Shown: piece by piece, positions 14,300 to 22,199 of the stretch
Layout of the letters: every line of letters starts with the position of its first letter
Numbering within the stretch: the stretch's first letter is position 1
Assembly: GCA_021780355.1 (NCBI GenBank)
Contig: JAJXYX010000055.1
Coordinates: 1 to 44,430 of the forward strand
Direction of reading: 5' to 3'
DNA: 44,430 nucleotides
Origin: a bacterium
GTDB lineage: Bacteria; Chlamydiota; Chlamydiia; Chlamydiales; SM23-39
Notes under the pieces: generated by a model
The model's input: only the letters and a program-made list of their open reading frames with translations
Database searches by the model: none
Told to the model about the DNA's origin: nothing
Program-made: the position numbers and the translations under genes

Positions 14300-16240
14300 A
14301 TGTTGTATCATGCACCACTAGGTTCCGAGTTGAATGATCTTGATGATCGTTCCGCAGCGGGAGATCGAACGCTGGGTTTGGCTTCTCTTGATCGAGAGAC
14401 GTTTGGAGATTACGTCATTCAAAAATCTTTAGGGCGAGGCGCTTTTGGCGAAGTGTATTTAGCCGAGCATCGCTTCATTAAACGTCCGTTTGCCTTAAAA
14501 GTTTTGCCTCCCCATCTTTGCGCTGATTTAGGTTTTATGCGCAGATTCGAAGCCAAGGTGGCTGATATCGCCGCTTTGGACCATCCCCATATTGTGAAAA
14601 TTCACAACGTGTCCAGTCATGAAGGGTGTTATTTTCTGGTGATGGACCCTATTGTCGATAGTTTGGGCGAAACGATGAACCTTGACCGCTATCTATCGCT
14701 CAAAGGGAAATCTCTGAGCGAAGGAGATTTCGAGGGGCTTTTGATGCAAGTGGCATCGGCGCTTGATTATGCTCAAGGTTGCGGAGCTGTTCATGGTTCT
14801 TTAAAACCGACGAATATTTTAGTTGTTGCGTCGGAGCCGGGTGTCAAGCTGCTCCTTTCTGATTTTGGTCTTAATCGATGGATTGGCGAGGGTGTTTCTT
14901 TTCTTCGTTTGTGCGAAGAGGCTTCCAAAGCGCTCATGTCTCGAACGCCTTCCAGCGGAGATAAAGCTCATCAGATTAGCCGTACATTTGTGCGTAATTT
15001 TTCTTTTTTAGCTCCAGAGCAAAAAGCTTTTCATGAGTATGAGACGGATGCAAAAGTAGATGCTTATGCTTTTGGCGTGCTTGCGTATTTTCTTTTAACA
15101 GGAAAAACGCCGGATGGTTGTTTTGAGCTGCCTTCTAAACTAAGGGCTGATCTGCAAAAAAATTGGGACCTTCTCATTCATCGCTGTTTACAAAATAATC
15201 CCCATACGCGGCCTCAAAAGTTTGTGCAAGCGATGCATGAATATTTATCTGTTTCCCGCTCTATTGTCAAAGACTCTTCTCAAACAGCGGAAGGGGAATT
15301 GCCGATTGATAGTATTTTTCAGATGTCTTTCGAATTTCCCAAAGAACAAGAGGCTGTTAAAACGGCATCTCCTCCTCCTGCAGAAATGTTGAAACCTGTA
15401 TTGAAATCACAGGAAATTACTCGCCCTGAGTACGAACCTGATCCAGGGGCGATTTTCCAGAGAGAAACTTTAGTTTCCCACTATGTGCCGAAAAAAGCTG
15501 AAATTCAAGAGATCGAGCCTCTTTTGACTGAGATGGTTGTCATTCCTGGGGGGATTTATTCTAGAGGGAGCAACGAGGGGTGCCGCGACGAAATGCCTCG
15601 CCATGCCGTGAAACTATCTAGTTTTGCTCTCGATATCCACCCAGTAACCAATGAACAATTTGTTCGATTCTTACAGGCGATGGGCGGAGAAAAAGATGGA
15701 AACAACAATGATATTATCCGTTTGAGAGATTCCCGCATTAAACGCAGCTATGGCAATCTTGTAATCGAATCAGGCCACGCGAAGCACCCTGTAGTCGGTG
15801 TGACTTGGTACGGCGCGATTGCTTACGCCAAGTGGATCGGCAAACGTCTTCCCACAGAAGCTGAATGGGAAGTGGCTGCCACGGGAGGATCCGATCATTT
15901 CCTTTATCCTACAGGCAATGAGATCGAAAAAAATCATGCGAACTTCTTTAGTTCCGATACCACTCCTGTTGCAAGCTATCCTCCCAATAGTATTGGTCTC
16001 TATGACATGGGAGGCAATGTCTATGAATGGTGTCAAGATTGGTATGCTTATAATTACTATGATGCATCTCTCCTTGAGCCCGATGATCCTCAAGGCCCTC
16101 CACAAGGCGTCTACAGAGTTCTTCGCGGCGGCTGCTGGAAAAGTTTAAAAGATGACCTCCGCTGCGCGCATCGCCATCGCAATAACCCAGGCGCTGTCAA
16201 CGGCACCTATGGTTTCAGATGCGCCGCCGATGTGGTGTGA
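14300..16240 (+). CDS. pkn1: Pkn1-like Ser/Thr kinase with FGE-sulfatase domain; HRD motif altered
   Basis: This 646-residue protein has a protein-kinase domain (about 36-315). The glycine loop is GRGAFGEVYLAEH (45-57), Lys67 lies in ALKVL and DFG is at 188-190. The catalytic HRD motif reads His165-Gly-Ser167 (VHGSLKPTNIL), so the catalytic aspartate is replaced by serine (codon TCT at 14798). A linker leads to a C-terminal FGE-sulfatase/SUMF1-type domain (about 408-646) with RLPTEAEWEVAA, GLYDMGGNVYEW, RVLRGGCW and GFRCAAD. Only one of the two active-site cysteines of formylglycine-generating enzymes seems to be present. This kinase-plus-FGE layout is that of chlamydial Pkn1. The protein may be a weak or pseudo-kinase that acts as a scaffold; activity is untested. 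Confidence 0.88.
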   Translation: MLYHAPLGSELNDLDDRSAAGDRTLGLASLDRETFGDYVIQKSLGRGAFGEVYLAEHRFIKRPFALKVLPPHLCADLGFMRRFEAKVADIAALDHPHIVKIHNVSSHEGCYFLVMDPIVDSLGETMNLDRYLSLKGKSLSEGDFEGLLMQVASALDYAQGCGAVHGSLKPTNILVVASEPGVKLLLSDFGLNRWIGEGVSFLRLCEEASKALMSRTPSSGDKAHQISRTFVRNFSFLAPEQKAFHEYETDAKVDAYAFGVLAYFLLTGKTPDGCFELPSKLRADLQKNWDLLIHRCLQNNPHTRPQKFVQAMHEYLSVSRSIVKDSSQTAEGELPIDSIFQMSFEFPKEQEAVKTASPPPAEMLKPVLKSQEITRPEYEPDPGAIFQRETLVSHYVPKKAEIQEIEPLLTEMVVIPGGIYSRGSNEGCRDEMPRHAVKLSSFALDIHPVTNEQFVRFLQAMGGEKDGNNNDIIRLRDSRIKRSYGNLVIESGHAKHPVVGVTWYGAIAYAKWIGKRLPTEAEWEVAATGGSDHFLYPTGNEIEKNHANFFSSDTTPVASYPPNSIGLYDMGGNVYEWCQDWYAYNYYDASLLEPDDPQGPPQGVYRVLRGGCWKSLKDDLRCAHRHRNNPGAVNGTYGFRCAADVV

Positions 16241-16251
16241 TCGGTTTTGCT

Positions 16252-16306
16252 GGGGCTCTGCCCCAGGCCCCGCCAAAGGACTTCGTCCTTATGGAATCCT
16301 TTGTTT
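16252..16306. repeat. G/C-rich palindrome family, half copy
   Basis: GGGGCTCTGCCCC, then CCCCGCCAAAGGACTTCGTCC, then ATGGAATCCTTTG form the left half of the dispersed palindrome without its mirror arm. It begins 12 bases after the kinase stop and could serve as the 3' hairpin of that transcript. Confidence 0.7.
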
Positions 16307-16310
16307 TTTA

Positions 16311-16337
16311 TAACGATTGAGGCGCGCTCAATCGTTA
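16311..16337. other. Perfect hairpin between convergent genes
   Basis: TAACGATTGA-GGCGCGC-TCAATCGTTA is a ten-pair perfect stem between the kinase gene and the convergent gene ending at 16353. Neither side carries a proper T-run, so a terminator function is only possible, not shown. Confidence 0.45.
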
Positions 16338-16352
16338 TTGGATAGTGCGAGA

Positions 16353-16778
16353 TTACCATCCGCACGTTCTAGATCCATAAGGGGATTGTACGGAACCCGA
16401 CGGAGGTTGGAGAGGAGCGGGCGCAGAAGCGGATCCTTGAGAACCTACTGGCACTCGAGGGCCGGAGTTGCCTTGCACCCCTCCTGGAATGTATCGTTGG
16501 GCAACGGGGCTTATATAAGGAGCTGGCTCTGCGCCAGGAGGCGGCACAACAGCTCTTGAAGACAAACTTGGACTTCCTGAATATGAACTAGGCGCTTGAT
16601 TAGAAGAGCCTACAGGTACGCGAGCTCCATAATTGCCCGAAATCGTTTGCTCTCCAAGGCTGGAGATATTTTGAGCTCTTCCTGCGTTCATCAATCCTGG
16701 CGGTTGAGCAAAACCTCTTCCATTGGAAGGTTGCGAAGAAAATGACCCGGCGCCTCTTCCAACTTGATTCTGATACAT
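16353..16778 (-). CDS. Low-complexity Pro/Ser/Gly-rich protein
   Basis: This 141-residue protein is predicted to be disordered, rich in Ser, Pro, Gly and Gln, without a signal peptide or membrane helix. Motifs of the type GARVPVGSS (around residue 50) and GPRVPVGSQ (around 106) echo the GxRVxxG/N motifs in the larger neighbour upstream at 16822, so the two seem related by module sharing. GAGGT lies just before the ATG. No catalytic residues are seen. A secreted or effector-like role is suggested only by composition and by its Inc-like neighbour. Confidence 0.6.
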   Translation of the reverse strand: MYQNQVGRGAGSFSSQPSNGRGFAQPPGLMNAGRAQNISSLGEQTISGNYGARVPVGSSNQAPSSYSGSPSLSSRAVVPPPGAEPAPYISPVAQRYIPGGVQGNSGPRVPVGSQGSASAPAPLQPPSGSVQSPYGSRTCGW

Positions 16779-16821
16779 AATGACCTCATGTAATATAGTT
16801 TTTTTGTTTGTTCCGTAAAAT

Positions 16822-17982
16822 CTATCGATGTATAGCTTCTGGAATTTTACTTGCCAAAAAAGGAAGTACGTTTGGCGATATACTTCCAGCTCCTCCTATT
16901 GCCACTCTAGTCCCTGAACCTCCTTGATAATTTATAGGAGCGTTAGGCGCTCCCGGCTTGAAAAGCTGAGATCCTACAGGAGGACTTAGCACCGGTGGAG
17001 CGTTGGGCGTAGGGACTCTGGTTTTGTTCACTGTCTCAGGCGCTTTGCTGATCACTCGATTTTCGAGAGAGGAAAGAGCTAAAGGTGTCGGCGTAGAATT
17101 GAGCGCGACTCTCGCCCCTTGTGAGTTTGAGGTCGTCAAAGATTGTGAAGCAATTGGCGTAGTTGACACCGAAGGAGAAGCTGCCGGTTTGAATGACTGA
17201 GATCCTATAGGAGGACTTAGAGCCGGTGGAGCATTGGTGGGCGTAGGAACTCTGGTTCTGTTAACTGTTTCAGGTGTTTTGGTAACAACTCGATGTTCGA
17301 GAGTGGGAAGAGCTAAAGGTATCGGCGTAGAATTGAGCGTGACTCTCGTCTCTTGTGAGTTTGAGGGTGTCGCGGATTGTGAAGCAATTGGCGTAGTTGA
17401 CGCCGAAGGAGAAGCTGCCGGTTTGAATGACTGAGATCCTACAGGAGGACTTAGAGCCGGTGGAGCATTGGGCGTAGGAACTCTGGTTCTCTTAGCTGTT
17501 TCAGGTGTTTTGGTAACAACTCGATATTCGAGAGTGGGAGGAGCTAAAGGTGTCGGCGTAGAATTGAGCGCGACTCTCGCCCCTTGTGAGTTTGAGGTCG
17601 TCGAAGATTGTGAAACAATCGGCGGAGAGGAAAGATTAAAACTAGATGATCCATAGCTTCTTTGACGAGCTGGCGGCGGAGGGGGAGTGTGAGTCGTTCG
17701 GAAAAGTTGGGTGATATTGATTTTACGCTCTCCGCAATTGTCCCAATCAATAGAAGAGCAGCGATCAGTAAGCACCCAGATGATGAGGCCTAAGCTGAGG
17801 AGAGATAAACCGATGCCGATGACTGTTGAAAAGAAAAGAAAATTGGTTAAGGCAGCTAATGTAACGAGAGCAATCGCTGTTACTCGGTGGTCGCACGAAG
17901 TTCCCCCTTCTTGGGGGAACATGGTTATTCTGCTCTGGATCTCTTCTGCAACAAAGTTGCTTCTTCTTTCAGTTTGTTCCAT
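16822..17982 (-). CDS. Inc-like protein with bilobed hydrophobic domain and 77-residue tandem repeats
   Basis: In this 386-residue protein, residues 34-71 form two adjacent hydrophobic helices (TAIALVTLAALTNFLFFSTV, then GIGLSLLSLGLIIWVL) with a very short turn. This is the bilobed signature of chlamydial inclusion-membrane proteins. After a Pro-rich stretch (TPPPPPARQ) come about three tandem units of 77-78 residues (124-340). Each contains SNSQGARVALNSTP, RVVTKTPET, TRVPTPNAPPALSPP and GSQSFKP. No N-terminal Sec signal is seen, as expected for type III secretion substrates. A hairpin in the membrane with a long repeat-bearing tail facing host cytosol is the inferred topology. Confidence 0.7.
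   Translation of the reverse strand: MEQTERRSNFVAEEIQSRITMFPQEGGTSCDHRVTAIALVTLAALTNFLFFSTVIGIGLSLLSLGLIIWVLTDRCSSIDWDNCGERKINITQLFRTTHTPPPPPARQRSYGSSSFNLSSPPIVSQSSTTSNSQGARVALNSTPTPLAPPTLEYRVVTKTPETAKRTRVPTPNAPPALSPPVGSQSFKPAASPSASTTPIASQSATPSNSQETRVTLNSTPIPLALPTLEHRVVTKTPETVNRTRVPTPTNAPPALSPPIGSQSFKPAASPSVSTTPIASQSLTTSNSQGARVALNSTPTPLALSSLENRVISKAPETVNKTRVPTPNAPPVLSPPVGSQLFKPGAPNAPINYQGGSGTRVAIGGAGSISPNVLPFLASKIPEAIHR
16950..17613. repeat. Three in-frame tandem repeats, period 231/234 bp
   Basis: The units begin near 17613, 17382 and 17148 on the minus strand and are spaced 231 and 234 bp; the third is truncated at its end. They differ by scattered substitutions and one codon insertion (an extra Thr in PTPTNAPP). 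The reading frame is kept throughout, so copy number could change by recombination without breaking the protein. Confidence 0.85.
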
Positions 17983-17991
17983 TACATCACC

Positions 17992-18666
17992 TTAAAATTG
18001 TTTTGCGCGGACAAAGTTGTTTTTATTTACGTTGATGAGGATAAAATTGTACGTCTTGCTCTGCCAGCCGCTGTTGATGCCGATGATAATAGCTTCTCCT
18101 TCATGCCAAGTGGAAAATGCTTTTTGATCGTCCGGGCATACGGCCATGCTCATATTATTTGTTAGAGCGACTGCGACTTGGTTTCTGTCGATGATCGAAA
18201 GATAATAAGTGTATTCGCTGTTTTCATAGGGGCCTAATTTCAGATTAGCAGGAATCGACTCGCCGGAGCTGTGTTCGACGATACGGTAGGAGTATTTCGA
18301 AAACCAAGTGCGGTTTTGGGTGATGGCGATGGGGGTTTGAGCTCTCCAATTGAGGGCTTTTTGTCCATCGTTAGAATCAAATTCGAAGACCGCCCCATTC
18401 TCAATTTCTAGAGCATCTGCGAATGCAGAAATTTTCATGATCCAATGCGAAGAGGCTGGATAGTAGATTGGCGGATAGCTGTGAAAAAAACCATTGCGCG
18501 CAAGATCTAGACATTCGCTTGCTTCTTCAGAATCAAAATCATCGAGAATTTCTATTTGTTCTGGAGGAGTTCCTACAGAAACCCGCTGATCTTCAGCTAG
18601 TAAAAAGCTGGGCAGCAGCAAAGTGAAAAGAGCAATGGATTTTAAAAATTTAGAAGTTTTTTTCAT
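17992..18666 (-). CDS. Secreted protein of unknown function
   Basis: AGGAGAAAGGT immediately precedes ATG 18666, which sets the start despite a longer open frame. The 224-residue product has a signal peptide (KKTSKFLKSIALFTLLLPSF, cleavage near LLAE). A mixed β-rich domain follows: SSHWIMKISAFADALEIENG, WRAQTPIAITQNRTWFSKYS, EYTYYLSIIDRNQVAVALT and YNFILINVNKNNF. One cysteine pair (Cys47 and a Cys near 180) could form a disulfide. I do not recognise the family. It is the first gene of a minus-strand run into the Inc-like gene (nine-base gap), and diverges from the PagL-like gene. Confidence 0.7.
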   Translation of the reverse strand: MKKTSKFLKSIALFTLLLPSFLLAEDQRVSVGTPPEQIEILDDFDSEEASECLDLARNGFFHSYPPIYYPASSHWIMKISAFADALEIENGAVFEFDSNDGQKALNWRAQTPIAITQNRTWFSKYSYRIVEHSSGESIPANLKLGPYENSEYTYYLSIIDRNQVAVALTNNMSMAVCPDDQKAFSTWHEGEAIIIGINSGWQSKTYNFILINVNKNNFVRAKQF

Positions 18667-18720
18667 ACCTTTCTCCTGGTTAAAAAATATGGACTGAAAG
18701 ACTAGCAAAACACGATTTTT

Positions 18721-18749
18721 TTGACACACAATTTTTTTTGACGTAGAAG
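18721..18749 (+). promoter_or_regulatory. Possible promoter of the PagL-like gene
   Basis: A consensus -35 TTGACA at 18721-18726 is followed 17 bases later by the weak -10 TAGAAG (18744-18749). A second near-consensus TTGACG lies at 18738. The poor -10 and the short distance to the start codon make this tentative. Confidence 0.3.
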
Positions 18750-18763
18750 AAAGGGAATTATTC

Positions 18764-19306
18764 TTGTGTGCGGCGATGCATTCTTTTCGAAGCGTTTTCT
18801 TTTTTTTATGGATTTGCCTTCCGGCTAGCTTACATGCTGCCGCTCCTCCCCATTTGCTCTCGTTTGCTATGGGAGCTTTTGATTTTACTAGACAAAAGCA
18901 TCGGACGTGGGAATTCGAGGTGGAATATAAATTTCTCCTCAAGTGTCTTTCTTCTCCCTGGTCTTTTTTAGAGTTCCGTCCCTTAGTAGGTATCATGGGA
19001 ACCGCCACTGAGAGCGTTTATGTTTATGGCGGTTTGAATTTTGACTTGCTTTTTTGGGACCATCTTTTGTTCGCTCCTGGTTTTGCAGCTGGCTATTATT
19101 CTCAGGGCCATGGGAAAAATCTCGGCTATTCTATCGAGTTTCGATCGGGAGTGGAAATCGCTTATCAGTCCTTGGATGGCCACCGTTTCGGGGTCCATTT
19201 TTATCATCTGTCTAACGCGAGCCTGGGAAGTAGAAATCCGGGGGAAGAATCTTTGGTTGTTTATTATGACATCCCAATTAAACGTGGATTTCCGTTTTTT
19301 AAATAA
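18764..19306 (+). CDS. pagL: PagL-type lipid A 3-O-deacylase
   Basis: The 180-residue product has a signal peptide (FRSVFFFLWICLPASLHA) and a small outer-membrane β-barrel with many aromatic strands. The catalytic motif HLSNASLGSRNPGEE puts His148, Ser150 and Glu162 at the spacing of the PagL triad (H, H+2, H+14). PagL removes the 3-O acyl chain of lipid A in the outer membrane and usually lowers TLR4 signalling. A TTG start at 18764 with AAGGGA seven bases upstream fits better than ATG 18776, which has no ribosome site at useful distance. It is transcribed alone, divergent from the secreted-protein gene. Confidence 0.85.
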   Translation: MCAAMHSFRSVFFFLWICLPASLHAAAPPHLLSFAMGAFDFTRQKHRTWEFEVEYKFLLKCLSSPWSFLEFRPLVGIMGTATESVYVYGGLNFDLLFWDHLLFAPGFAAGYYSQGHGKNLGYSIEFRSGVEIAYQSLDGHRFGVHFYHLSNASLGSRNPGEESLVVYYDIPIKRGFPFFK

Positions 19307-19371
19307 AATAAAACTTTACATCTAATTATTATTATTTAAAGATAGGGAATGGAGATTCCAGGGACCTGATC

Positions 19372-20340
19372 ATGAGCCAAGAGCTTCCTTTTGACCCTTT
19401 TCCCTTGTTCACAGATCCTCATAAACAGACGATTATCAATTCGTTGTGTAATTTTCTCTGGGAGCCGGCCTCGGAAACGAAATTAGTGAATTTAGCTGAT
19501 GGAGATAAGCTAGCTCTAGAGGTCACAACTCCTTGGAATTGGAAGCCTACAGATATTACGGTTTTGTTGGTGCATGGCCTATGCGGCTCTCATCAATCTC
19601 CCAATCTCGTTAGAATGGTTAAAAAGTTAGAACCCATGGGGATCCGCTGCGTTCGCTATAACATGCGCAATTGCGGATCTGGCAGAGGGCTTTCTAAGAA
19701 TATTTATCATAGCGGCCGCAGTGAAGATGTGTTTGATGCCATAAAAAGCCTTAAAATAGAGCATCCTGAGTCGCCGATTGTGCTCATTGGTTTTTCTTTG
19801 GGGGGGAATTTGGTTTTAAAGCTAGCGGGAGAGCTTGGATCTTTGGGGAAGCATTTTTTAAAAGGGGTGATCGCTGTGTCTCCTCCTGTTGATTTATATT
19901 CCAGCGTGCAAATGTTGGGAGATCCATCGAACGCCATGTATGAGAAATATTTTTACAAGCTCCTTCGGGCGGATGTCCATTACATACATCGCAAATTTAA
20001 GGATTTGCCCCCTGTTCGGCTGCCTCGCAATTTGAAATTATATGAGTTTGATCAGCTCTATACAGCTCCTAGCTGTGGATTTCGCGATGCAGATGATTAT
20101 TACAATAAATGCAGCTCAGCCCATGTAGTTCCAGATATTGAGCTGCCTACGAAAATTCTTCTCTCTGAAGATGATCCGATTATTTCATGCCGCTCTCTTG
20201 ATCAGTTTCATCTCCCTTCTTCGGTCGATTTGTTTAAAACAAAGAAGGGAGGGCATATGGGTTATTTAGGAAACCCTGCTACAGATAAGGGGTTTTATTG
20301 GCTAGATGGCTTGCTCGTCGATTGGATTCTTGAGTTTTAA
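19372..20340 (+). CDS. YheT-type alpha/beta hydrolase
   Basis: This 322-residue hydrolase of the YheT/ABHD1-3 group has the oxyanion region LLVHGLCGSHQSPN and the family motif RNCGSGRGLSKNIYHSGRSE. The nucleophile elbow is GFSLGGN, the acid lies in LLSEDDPIIS and the histidine in KKGGHMGYLG, so the triad is complete. Family members are cytoplasmic esterases or lipases of uncertain substrate. Its stop codon overlaps that of the convergent nucleotide-transporter gene by four bases, leaving no room for separate terminators. Confidence 0.85.
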   Translation: MSQELPFDPFPLFTDPHKQTIINSLCNFLWEPASETKLVNLADGDKLALEVTTPWNWKPTDITVLLVHGLCGSHQSPNLVRMVKKLEPMGIRCVRYNMRNCGSGRGLSKNIYHSGRSEDVFDAIKSLKIEHPESPIVLIGFSLGGNLVLKLAGELGSLGKHFLKGVIAVSPPVDLYSSVQMLGDPSNAMYEKYFYKLLRADVHYIHRKFKDLPPVRLPRNLKLYEFDQLYTAPSCGFRDADDYYNKCSSAHVVPDIELPTKILLSEDDPIISCRSLDQFHLPSSVDLFKTKKGGHMGYLGNPATDKGFYWLDGLLVDWILEF

Positions 20341-21851
20341 GCAGTTCCGGAAGTGGTCCAGACGCCCGATTTCACAAATTGCTTATTCAGTGAACGGATC
20401 GACAAAATCCAGCCGATTACGGTGCAAGCAATCACCGGCAAAAGGAAGTGGGTAATCGAGAGAACTGACCCTGTTCCTGCAATTTGAATGAGTACAATCT
20501 GAATCCAAGCCGCCCCTGATTTCCCTAGGCGGGACCCTACTACGTCGATTGCAGCCTTTCCTTTGACTTTAGATTCTTGATCTAAAGGAATAAAGGACAT
20601 CTCTTTTGTCGGATCAAAGAAGGCGTATTTCAACATTTTTGTTGAGATATTTTGAAAAGCCCCAAAGATTACGATAAGCATTAAAGGGGTCATGTTGAAG
20701 TATTGGCTCAAGGGAGCTACCCATTCAGGGTGGATAAACAAGGTTAAGAAAATCAAGCTGGTAGAACCGATGATCACCGGAGGTAGAAGAGCTGAAAATC
20801 TCCAGCCGAGAATTCTAATGGTCATTCCGCCTAAGAAAAGAGTGGCGAAGAGTGAGCAACAACCGACGGAAGAGCTGATTTTCGCCATAAAACCTTGATA
20901 AGCTCCCGTATCGGGGAAAGAGAGTTTTAGGTTCGCTTTCCAAGTCACTTCGGTCAGGCTAATGGTTAGGCCATAAGCAATGACCATCATAGCAATACAG
21001 CGAAGGTATTTTGAGCGGACGATAAATTTCATGCTCTCTAACAGAGAGAGTTTAGTTTTTTGGTCAAACGCTTGATCTTTGGCTTCAGGCTGATAGAGCC
21101 GCTCATCTTTTGAAAGAACTTGCCTTGTTAAAATATAGTGCAAAAGCATGATCATGACGCCGAAAAAAAGAATGAAGCAGACCAGGCTTTTGAGGGCGAG
21201 ATTGAATTGTTCGCCAACATATTTTTGGGTGAAATAAAATACCAGGGGGCCGACTAAAATTTGAGCTAGATCTCCGCCAGCGACAAAAAGGTTATAGCTT
21301 CTTTTAGCTTCGTTAAAATTGCAGATATGATTCACAAAGCCCCAAAAGAGCAGGAAAATCACGATGCTTCCCCACAGCTCTGCCGTGACGAAGAAGAGGG
21401 ATTGAATCCAATTGCGGTAGATAGAGACCCAGTGGCTGTTTTCAGGACCTAGGATCTGAAGAAGCCAGTCGGCCGAAGCATGAGGAGAAAGTGCGTCGAC
21501 ATTAGGATAAAGAACGAAGCCAAAAAGAGCCACGATCGCCATGAACGTGGTGATGATTCCATAAAAAAGAACAGAACGGCGGAATCTATTCGTGAGTTTT
21601 GTGTAAAGGAGGGTCGCTCCTAACGCGATGGGAAGAACGAGCCACCCTTTTAAGATGGGGATGACTTCTGCTCCGCCGCCTTTTGCTGTGACCACAAAGG
21701 CGTCTTTCATTGTCGTCAGCACTCCGTAGGTCATCGAGATAAAAAACTTGATGAAAATGAGTGGGACGAATTTTTTCAATTCAAATGCTTGTATAGGCCA
21801 GAGTCGCTCTCGCAACCGAACCCAAGGAGCTTTTTTTTCTCCTAACGCCAT
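20337..21851 (-). CDS. NTT-family nucleotide transporter (ADP/ATP translocase-like)
   Basis: This 504-residue protein has about twelve membrane helices. The N-terminal WPIQAFELKKFVPL and TTMKDAFVVTAKGGGAEVIP-type motifs are diagnostic of the NTT family of plastids, rickettsiae and chlamydiae. The family exchanges host ATP for ADP, or imports nucleotides by proton symport or counter-exchange. The usual LRDTKD of ATP/ADP exchangers reads LTTMKD here, so this copy may be one of the specialised isoforms instead of the energy-parasitism exchanger. Isoform cannot be settled from sequence alone. It is a strong marker of an obligate intracellular lifestyle. Confidence 0.92.
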   Translation of the reverse strand: MALGEKKAPWVRLRERLWPIQAFELKKFVPLIFIKFFISMTYGVLTTMKDAFVVTAKGGGAEVIPILKGWLVLPIALGATLLYTKLTNRFRRSVLFYGIITTFMAIVALFGFVLYPNVDALSPHASADWLLQILGPENSHWVSIYRNWIQSLFFVTAELWGSIVIFLLFWGFVNHICNFNEAKRSYNLFVAGGDLAQILVGPLVFYFTQKYVGEQFNLALKSLVCFILFFGVMIMLLHYILTRQVLSKDERLYQPEAKDQAFDQKTKLSLLESMKFIVRSKYLRCIAMMVIAYGLTISLTEVTWKANLKLSFPDTGAYQGFMAKISSSVGCCSLFATLFLGGMTIRILGWRFSALLPPVIIGSTSLIFLTLFIHPEWVAPLSQYFNMTPLMLIVIFGAFQNISTKMLKYAFFDPTKEMSFIPLDQESKVKGKAAIDVVGSRLGKSGAAWIQIVLIQIAGTGSVLSITHFLLPVIACTVIGWILSIRSLNKQFVKSGVWTTSGTA

Positions 21852-22073
21852 AATTCCAGATTTACATTCCTCGATATTTATACAGCAGATCGCTGATAAA
21901 AGTCACGAGGGAAATTTGTGAAATAATTTTTGCTCCTTTGTTGAATAGGTCATTTTTTGCTGTTTTGCACGAAAATTCTTTTAATAGGTTGCATCTTAAC
22001 GGGTTGTGTTTTTTTTCTTTACAAATGAGGGGGGAAGCTGCCATTCTGATGGCTCAGATCAAGGAACGAAATT

Positions 22074-22199
22074 ATGGACCCCAGACCTCCTCGCTTTTTA
22101 ATCATGGTGACTGTAGCTGTTTTTGTCTTTATGGCTGCGGCGGCTCTTTTGGTATCTCAAGGAAAGTCCTCCAAAGTCCGGGTGGAGGTAGCTCAGTGA
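22074..22199 (+). CDS. 41-residue single-pass membrane peptide coupled to the DsbB-like gene
   Basis: AAGGAA (22061-22066) precedes ATG 22074 by seven bases. The 41-residue product begins MDPRPPRFLIMVTVAVFVFM, has one hydrophobic helix (about 8-26) and ends SSKVRVEVAQ. Its last bases, GTGA, overlap the GTG start of the next gene, a typical coupling arrangement. It is read in a different frame from the downstream gene. Conservation is untested; it could be a small partner of the DsbB-like protein or a leader peptide. Confidence 0.6.
   Translation: MDPRPPRFLIMVTVAVFVFMAAAALLVSQGKSSKVRVEVAQ

Noticed and set aside
16950-17613. Possible CRISPR-like or satellite array
   Set aside because: The period is 231/234 bp with no spacer structure, and the units are an in-frame coding repeat of the Inc-like gene.
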